Assembly: GCA_900556405.1 (NCBI GenBank)
Contig: USPB01000141.1
Coordinates: 1-5,261 of the forward strand
Length of the DNA stretch: 5,261 nt
Source of the DNA: an uncultured Actinomyces sp.
GTDB taxonomy: Bacteria; Actinomycetota; Actinomycetes; Actinomycetales; Actinomycetaceae
Direction: 5' to 3'
Shown here: piece after piece, positions 1 to 3,956 of the stretch
Layout: each line of letters begins with the position of its first letter
Numbering within the stretch: position 1 is the stretch's first letter
Notes under the pieces: model-generated
What the model was told of the DNA's origin: nothing
The model's database searches: none
What the model saw: the letters and a program-made list of their open reading frames with translations, nothing else
Translations under genes and position numbers: made by a program

Positions 1-34
1 GTTCGGTGGTGAGGTCGTCGCTCGAGGTGGTCAT
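1..34 (-). CDS. 5' end of an unidentified gene (partial, runs off the left edge)
   Basis: On the minus strand an ATG (bases 34-32) opens a frame reading MTTSSDDLTTE before the window ends. A good ribosome binding site (AGGAAGGA, about 8 bases upstream of the ATG) overlaps the TGA of the preceding PspC-domain gene, and only 15 bases separate that stop from this start. The two genes are therefore probably co-transcribed and translationally coupled. Eleven polar residues, with no sign of a signal peptide so far, do not allow a product to be named. Genes after PspC-domain proteins in actinobacteria are often other small membrane or envelope-stress proteins, but that is context only. Confidence 0.6.
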   Translation of the reverse strand, partial: MTTSSDDLTTE

Positions 35-49
35 GGTCGTGGTCCTTCC

Positions 50-1729
50 TCAGTTACCCGACTGGGAGCCGGTAGGGGTGGGAGATGGAGAGGTGCTCGG
101 AGTCGTCGAGGGCGTTGCCGACGGGGTAGCCGAGGGCGTCGCGGTCGGCTTGGAACCCCACGTTCCCGAGGAATCGGGTGTCTGCAGGATCGTCAACGTG
201 TCGAGTCCGGCGCTATCAGTGATGAGGACGGTGATGCCGCCGAGGGAGGGCTGCCCCCAGGAGGGGGAGGTGGCGGTCGCCCCCGCGCAGTTGTTCAGCG
301 GGGACGCCCAGCCGTCGCCGTCCATGTTGGTGGAGAGAGTCTCGATGTCCGACTGGCACACGATCTGCACGGGCTGGCCCTCGGCCACCTGAATGGTCAG
401 CCTGCTCCAGGCCTCCCAGTCGACGACGATTGTCTTCGTGGTACCGACGGGGGCTCCACTTAGGTCGAGTAGCGTCGTGCCGGCCGGGTTGCCTCCGCTG
501 ACTCTGTCGACCGTCCAGTCGCGCGTCGTCTCCGTGTTGATGGCCCCGGGGTGAACGTTGATGAGGAAATCGGTGGGGTGGGAGGCCTGGGTGCCGATGG
601 CCGCGGTGGGAAACGCCATGATGATGCCGATGACCGACAGGGCGGTGAGCCATGCGGCACCGCGATCGCGCAGGGCCGCAATCGCCAGGGAGAGCCCGAC
701 GACAAGCAGGCACATGCCGCCACCGATGGTGATGATGCGGGCGATCGTCTGCCCCTCGGTCTCGCCGGTGATGAGGGGGATCGACAGGCCCTTATCCGCC
801 CAGTACAGTCCGGCGAAAACGGCAGCCGTGATGAGCACCAGCAGGCCCGTGATCGCCAGGTTCACGCGACCGGAAACGGTGCGTGGGCGATGCGTCGGCG
901 CGGGCGGAGCGTTCCATCGACGAGGCGTGGGCGCGCTCGCGGGAGGCGTCCAGCCGGGGTGGGGCACGGAGGCGGTAGCGGCGGCCGGACGCGGTCCGGC
1001 CTGCGGGCTGGCGGCGCCGGCGGGGGAGGACTGGAAATCGCTCGGAACGCCGTACGCGGGGAAACCTGCGGGACCCTGCTCGGGCTTCATGCCCGGATCC
1101 GGCTCCCCCGTGCCGTCAGCGGCCGGGGTAGCTGGTGCAAAAGGGACGGAGGCGCCCGCCGTGTTCGGGGTGGGAGCAGCCGACGGGGCGTTGTTTCGTG
1201 GAGCCTCGTAGTGGGCGGCCCCGTAGGAGGGGTGCTGCTGGCCCGCGCCCTGTGTGCTAGAGCGCACCAGAACCACGATGACGGCCGCAATGCCCGTCAG
1301 GCAGAGAAACCCGATGAGGAGCATGAACCATCCGAGTCCCATGATGCCGAACACGCCGACATCGGAGAACATCGAGGACAGGGCGGCGAGAATCATCAGA
1401 GCGCCGCCGATGACGGCGATGTCGAAGCGCCCCTCGATGGTCTCTTCGACGTGAATACGGCCGTCCTCAGCCTCGGGCAGGAGCAGCCAGGCCAGCCCGT
1501 AGGCGAGGATAACGAGCGGCATGAAGAACGCGGAGACCACCACGAGGACGCGCACGAGAGACAGGTCCCACCCCTGGTGGGCGGAGATTCCCGAGCAGAC
1601 GCCGCCGATGACGCGAGGCTGCGCGCGGTACCATCCCGAGCCGCGCATGGACTCAAAGAACCTGTTGCGGGGCGGGCGCTGCTGGTACTGAGCACTCGGA
1701 TCTGTTGTGCCGTTCGACCAACTCATCAT
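50..1729 (-). CDS. PspC-domain polytopic membrane protein with toastrack/LiaF-like C-terminus (envelope-stress component)
   Basis: 559-residue membrane protein starting MMSWSNG. The first ATG (1729-1727) is chosen because GAGAGGAAG lies just upstream and the PspC domain begins about 30 residues in; the frame continues upstream for 116 more codons, but those overlap the divergent promoter and the kinase gene. Domains: PspC at about 31-88 (IGGVCSG, then LVR and a hydrophobic run ending in LLLPE); hydrophobic helices at about 103-121 and 130-155; a Pro/Ala/Gly linker at 160-285; helices at about 289-310, 331-352 and 359-377; then a soluble region, 380-525. The stretch LDLSGAP...TIQVAEGQPVQIVC (about 420-458) resembles the beta-rich toastrack (DUF4097/LiaF-type) domain that often accompanies PspC. 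This region has exactly two cysteines (C458, C481). The tail (528-555) is a Thr/Pro/Ser/Ala repeat. PspC proteins act in envelope-stress signalling. The divergent kinase with its own PspC domain suggests this protein is its sensor partner, modulator or target. The family assignment is firm; the exact role is inferred. Confidence 0.88.
   Translation of the reverse strand: MMSWSNGTTDPSAQYQQRPPRNRFFESMRGSGWYRAQPRVIGGVCSGISAHQGWDLSLVRVLVVVSAFFMPLVILAYGLAWLLLPEAEDGRIHVEETIEGRFDIAVIGGALMILAALSSMFSDVGVFGIMGLGWFMLLIGFLCLTGIAAVIVVLVRSSTQGAGQQHPSYGAAHYEAPRNNAPSAAPTPNTAGASVPFAPATPAADGTGEPDPGMKPEQGPAGFPAYGVPSDFQSSPAGAASPQAGPRPAAATASVPHPGWTPPASAPTPRRWNAPPAPTHRPRTVSGRVNLAITGLLVLITAAVFAGLYWADKGLSIPLITGETEGQTIARIITIGGGMCLLVVGLSLAIAALRDRGAAWLTALSVIGIIMAFPTAAIGTQASHPTDFLINVHPGAINTETTRDWTVDRVSGGNPAGTTLLDLSGAPVGTTKTIVVDWEAWSRLTIQVAEGQPVQIVCQSDIETLSTNMDGDGWASPLNNCAGATATSPSWGQPSLGGITVLITDSAGLDTLTILQTPDSSGTWGSKPTATPSATPSATPSTTPSTSPSPTPTGSQSGN
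65..148 (-). repeat. Degenerate 12-base tandem repeat encoding a Thr-Pro-Ser-Ala tail
   Basis: The last roughly 27 codons before the C-terminal GSQSGN of the PspC-domain protein encode an imperfect four-residue repeat (TPSA, TPSA, TPST, TPST, then SPSPTPT). The DNA repeats only loosely, so codons have drifted while the residue pattern has held. Such Thr/Pro/Ser tails are typical of surface-exposed, often O-glycosylated, wall-spanning segments in actinobacteria. Glycosylation here is inference. Copy number could vary between strains. Confidence 0.75.
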
Positions 1730-1732
1730 GCA

Positions 1733-1741
1733 CTTCCTCTC
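1733..1741 (-). promoter_or_regulatory. Ribosome binding site deciding the PspC-protein start
   Basis: Read on the minus strand, the sequence is GAGAGGAAG followed three bases later by ATGATG. The GAGG core is 6 bases from the first ATG and 9 from the second, so either could be used. It supports a start at 1729 or 1726 rather than any upstream ATG in the same open frame. Confidence 0.75.
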
Positions 1742-1746
1742 GATGG

Positions 1747-1765
1747 GATCCACGCGGCGTGGATC
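1747..1765. promoter_or_regulatory. Perfect 19-bp palindrome (candidate operator) in the PspC-protein leader
   Basis: GATCCACGC-G-GCGTGGATC is a perfect inverted repeat with two 9-base arms around one central base. It lies 17 bases upstream of the PspC-protein ATG, next to its ribosome binding site, in the divergent intergenic region. Its size suits a dimeric regulator such as the NarL/LuxR-type regulator encoded nearby. In RNA it would form an eight-pair stem with a three-base loop just before the ribosome binding site, so a role in the mRNA is also possible. No T-run follows it, so it is not a terminator. The symmetry is directly seen; the function is inferred. Confidence 0.6.
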
Positions 1766-1810
1766 GATACCACTACTCAACCAAAGAACGGGGGGAGCGC
1801 GACAGTAGGG

Positions 1811-1833
1811 GACCCCCTGAATGACCCCTGATT
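1811..1833. repeat. Imperfect direct repeat (GACCCC-TGA) in the divergent intergenic region
   Basis: GACCCCCTGAAT (1811-1822) is followed at once by GACCCCTGATT (1823-1833): two copies of a GACCCC(C)TGA unit 12 bases apart. The first copy overlaps a small inverted repeat, AGGGG-AC-CCCCT (1807-1818). A 12-base period places the copies on roughly the same helix face, as in some activator sites. The surrounding DNA is rich in G and C runs, so chance is a real alternative. Confidence 0.3.
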
Positions 1834-1862
1834 GTGCTGGGGGTATCCCGGGGGGACACCCC

Positions 1863-1884
1863 GTGGCATGCCACAATGGGAGCG
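1863..1884 (+). promoter_or_regulatory. Likely extended -10 promoter for a leaderless kinase mRNA, overlapped by a 12-bp palindrome
   Basis: CACAAT (1872-1877) is a plausible -10 box and is preceded by TGC (1869-1871), giving the TGN of an extended -10 element. No good -35 is seen at 17-18 bases. The expected transcription start, about seven bases past the -10, falls on the GTG at 1884, so the mRNA would be leaderless, which is common in actinobacteria. GTGGCATGCCAC (1863-1874) is a perfect palindrome lying over the TGN and the first bases of the -10, an ideal place for a repressor or autoregulator. Confidence 0.5.
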
Positions 1885-3176
1885 TGAGCAGACCCGTGAA
1901 TTCCCCCCGTCCGGGGTGGACTCCGCCGATTCCGGCGCCTCCCAGCAGGCCCCCGCTCGTGCGCGCGACCGCCTCGAGCCCGGACATGCCGGCCCCCTGG
2001 CTGGGTGGCGTGTGCTCGGGGCTGGCCGTACACCTGGGAGTGTCGGTCGCTCTCGTGCGCATCATCATGATCTGCATGACCTTTGTGGGTCTCGGCTTCG
2101 GCGTTTACTTGTGGCTGTGGGTGACGGTCCCCGAGGATTCCCCGGAGCGAAGCGGGGAGGGTACGCTCAGCCCCGGCCTCGTCCGACTGCGTGAAGAACG
2201 CGCCGCCCAGGTGTCGCGCAATCGCTTGATTGTCGTCGGCGTGGCCCTGATCGTGGCGGCGATCGCGGGTACCGTCTTGAACGCGACGGGCACCCTGGAC
2301 TGGCGAGACATGGGGGCCATCGTCTCGATTATGTCGGGCATTGCGCTCGTGTGGAGTCAGAGCCGCGACGCGAATGGCTGGCGATCGCTGCGCTTCGTCG
2401 GCATTGTCCTTGGCGGCATCGTGCTGCTGGCGCTCGGCGTCGTGTTGGTCGCTTCGCGCGATAATCCGCCCGTCATTCTGCTGCGTGGCGGTCTCATCGG
2501 GGCTGCTCTGGTGGCGGGCGTGCTCTTCGCTCTCGTCCCCATGTGGCTGCGCACCACGAAGGATCTCTCACAGGCTCAGGCTCAGCGCGTGCGCGAAGCC
2601 GAGCGCGCCGACATCGCCGCTCACCTGCACGACTCGGTGCTCCAGGCCCTCACCCTGATCCGCGCCTCCGCCGAGGACCCGGCCCGCGTGCGTGCCATCG
2701 CCCTCACCGAGGAGCGCGAACTGCGTGCTTGGCTCTACACGGGCCACGCGCAGGCCGCCGATTCCCTGGAAGCGGCCGTCACTGAGGCCGTCGTCGGCGT
2801 CGAGAGCCGCTACGGCGTGCCGATCAGCGTCGTCGTCGTCGGCGACATGCGCCCGGGTCCCGGTGAGCTTGCCCTCGTCGCGGCTCTGGCCGAGGCCTGC
2901 CAAAACGCCGTGCGTCACGGCGCCCCGCCCGTCTCCGTCTACGTCGAAGTACGCCCCCGAGCCATCGAGGCCTTTGTCAAGGATAACGGCGAAGGATTCG
3001 ACCCCGCCACCATCGCCGCCGACCGCCACGGCGTGCGCGACTCTATCGTCGGGCGTATGCGCCGAGCAGGGGGAAGCGCCACGATCAGGCGTCTCGCCCG
3101 CGGAACCGAAATTGCTCTGAGCGTGCCGCGCTCCGATATCCTGGAAGAAACAGCGCCCACCGGGAGGACACAGTGA
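1884..3176 (+). CDS. PspC-domain sensor histidine kinase (HisKA_3/NarL-partner type)
   Basis: 430-residue membrane kinase that autophosphorylates on histidine and passes the phosphate to the next gene's regulator. The N-terminus is proline-rich (GWTPPIPAPP, 11-20), followed by a PspC domain (about 38-84: LGGVCSGLAVHLG, LVR, ending VPED). Further hydrophobic segments lie at about 114-133, 142-157, 169-190 and 197-219, then a short helical linker. The H-box reads AAHLHDSVLQAL with the phosphoacceptor at H249 (the LHD motif of HisKA_3). The N-box is EACQNAVRHG (E337, N341), the G1 box DNGEGFDP (D367, G369, G371), followed by HGVRDSIVGRM...AGG and RGTEIAL. All catalytic motifs are intact. The GTG at 1884 is preferred: the in-frame ATG at 1821 has no ribosome binding site and would add 21 residues unlike this family. 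Its TGA overlaps the GTG of the regulator gene (GTGA), so the pair is coupled. No large extracellular sensor domain is present, so sensing probably occurs within the membrane or through the divergent PspC protein. Confidence 0.93.
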   Translation: MSRPVNSPRPGWTPPIPAPPSRPPLVRATASSPDMPAPWLGGVCSGLAVHLGVSVALVRIIMICMTFVGLGFGVYLWLWVTVPEDSPERSGEGTLSPGLVRLREERAAQVSRNRLIVVGVALIVAAIAGTVLNATGTLDWRDMGAIVSIMSGIALVWSQSRDANGWRSLRFVGIVLGGIVLLALGVVLVASRDNPPVILLRGGLIGAALVAGVLFALVPMWLRTTKDLSQAQAQRVREAERADIAAHLHDSVLQALTLIRASAEDPARVRAIALTEERELRAWLYTGHAQAADSLEAAVTEAVVGVESRYGVPISVVVVGDMRPGPGELALVAALAEACQNAVRHGAPPVSVYVEVRPRAIEAFVKDNGEGFDPATIAADRHGVRDSIVGRMRRAGGSATIRRLARGTEIALSVPRSDILEETAPTGRTQ

Positions 3177-3823
3177 CCATCCGCATCCTCGTTATCGACG
3201 ACCACCCCATGGTGCGCGCAGGCGTGCGCGCCGAGCTCGAGAATTCCGGGGCTGACCTGGAAGTCGTCGGCGACGCTTCCGACGTCGAGGGTGCCATCGC
3301 AGCCTGTCGCGCGCTCACCCCGGACGTCGCCCTCCTCGACGTGCACCTGCCCGGCGGAAACGGCGGAGGCGGTGCCGAGGTCGCCAGCTCCTGCCGCGAC
3401 ATTGAGGGCCTGCACTTCCTGGCGCTGTCCGTCTCCGACGCGGCCGAGGACGTCGTCCAGGTCATCCGAGCGGGCGCCCGCGGATACGTCACCAAGTCGA
3501 TCTCCACCCCCGACCTCGTCGAGGCCATCGGACGAGTCGCCGCCGGGGACGCCGCCTTCAGCCCGCGCCTGGCCGGCTTCGTCCTGGATGCCTTTGGGAC
3601 CGGCGAGGTTTCCACGACCGACAGCGAGCTGGACCTGCTGTCGGCGCGCGAACAGGAAGTCATGCGCCTCATCGCCCGCGGCTACACCTACAAGGAAGTC
3701 GCCCACGACCTCTTCATCTCCATCAAGACCGTCGAAACCCACGTGAGCGCGGTCCTGCGCAAGCTCCAGCTCTCCAACCGCAACGAGCTGACGCGTTGGG
3801 CGATGCAGCGGCACATCGTGTGA
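3173..3823 (+). CDS. LuxR/NarL-family response regulator
   Basis: 216-residue cytoplasmic transcription factor, the cognate partner of the kinase it overlaps by four bases. The GTG start at 3173 has GGGAGG at 3162-3167, five bases upstream. The receiver domain (1-122) has the acidic pair D9/D10, the phosphoacceptor D56 in LLDVHLP, S86 at the Thr/Ser switch position and K108 in VTKS. After D56 the loop is unusually glycine-rich (GGNGGGGAE). The C-terminal LuxR helix-turn-helix (about 153-210) shows the standard LSAREQEVMRLIARG, KEVA and SIKTVETHVSAVLRKL blocks, ending at HIV. Length and residues are normal for the family, with no defect. Phosphorylation should drive dimerisation and binding to inverted repeats; the palindromes at 1747-1765 and 1863-1874 are the nearest candidates. 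That link is inference. Confidence 0.95.
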   Translation: MTIRILVIDDHPMVRAGVRAELENSGADLEVVGDASDVEGAIAACRALTPDVALLDVHLPGGNGGGGAEVASSCRDIEGLHFLALSVSDAAEDVVQVIRAGARGYVTKSISTPDLVEAIGRVAAGDAAFSPRLAGFVLDAFGTGEVSTTDSELDLLSAREQEVMRLIARGYTYKEVAHDLFISIKTVETHVSAVLRKLQLSNRNELTRWAMQRHIV

Positions 3824-3840
3824 GGTCGGACCCCTTTCGT

Positions 3841-3865
3841 GCGTGCCATCCGTAAAGTGGCATGC
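3841..3865. repeat. Inverted repeat between the regulator gene and the DUF1846 gene
   Basis: GCGTGCCA (3841-3848) pairs with TGGCATGC (3858-3865) across a nine-base loop, with one G-U pair in RNA. It lies 18 bases after the regulator's stop. It could be a weak transcript end for the two-component operon, but it is followed by GCCGCCCTTACAAT, not a T-run, so a standard rho-independent terminator is not supported. It also overlaps the promoter region of the next gene, so it may be an operator with TGCCA/TGGCA half-sites. Confidence 0.4.
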
Positions 3866-3880
3866 CGCCGCCCTTACAAT
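3852..3880 (+). promoter_or_regulatory. Promoter of the DUF1846 gene
   Basis: TACAAT (3875-3880), within CTTACAAT, is a close match to a housekeeping sigma-factor -10 box. The hexamer 17 bases upstream (GTAAAG, 3852-3857) is only a weak -35. Transcription would start near 3887, leaving a leader of about 70 bases. GTGGCATGCC (3857-3866) lies in the spacer region and matches ten bases of the kinase promoter exactly. Start and strength are inferred. Confidence 0.5.
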
Positions 3881-3947
3881 GGAACCCCGAGGGCGCGACT
3901 GCGCCTGCCCGCCCCGCACGGACGGCCTCTTCTATTTACGCGACCTC

Positions 3948-3952
3948 GGAGG
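3948..3952 (+). promoter_or_regulatory. Ribosome binding site fixing the DUF1846 start
   Basis: GGAGG lies four bases before the ATG at 3957. An overlapping ATG at 3953 is out of frame and soon reaches TGA, so the 3957 start is chosen even though the spacing is slightly short. Confidence 0.7.
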
Positions 3953-3956
3953 ATGC

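Noticed and set aside
551..1831. 426-codon plus-strand open frame opposite the PspC-domain gene
   Set aside because: It is antisense to a gene with a clear PspC domain and membrane helices. Its product is an Arg/Gly/Asp-rich low-complexity string with no recognisable domain, as expected for a shadow frame in GC-rich DNA.
1790..1855. G-quadruplex on the plus strand of the intergenic region
   Set aside because: There are four G-runs, but the intervening distances (about 12, 27 and 6 bases) are too long and uneven for a convincing call.
1821..1883. ATG at 1821 as the start of the kinase
   Set aside because: It lacks a ribosome binding site and would add 21 unrelated residues. A -10-like box and palindrome sit between it and the GTG at 1884.
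1730..2077. 116-codon N-terminal extension of the PspC-domain protein
   Set aside because: The frame stays open, but the extension overlaps the kinase gene and both palindromes, reads as Gly/Pro-rich shadow sequence, and has no ribosome binding site comparable to the one before 1729.
2568..3029. Minus-strand open frame within the kinase gene
   Set aside because: It lies opposite intact H-box and ATPase-motif coding sequence and shows no domain of its own.
3824..3866. Rho-independent terminator after the response regulator
   Set aside because: The 3841-3865 inverted repeat has no following T-run, and the GGTCGGACC just after the stop is too short to count. It was kept only as an inverted repeat.
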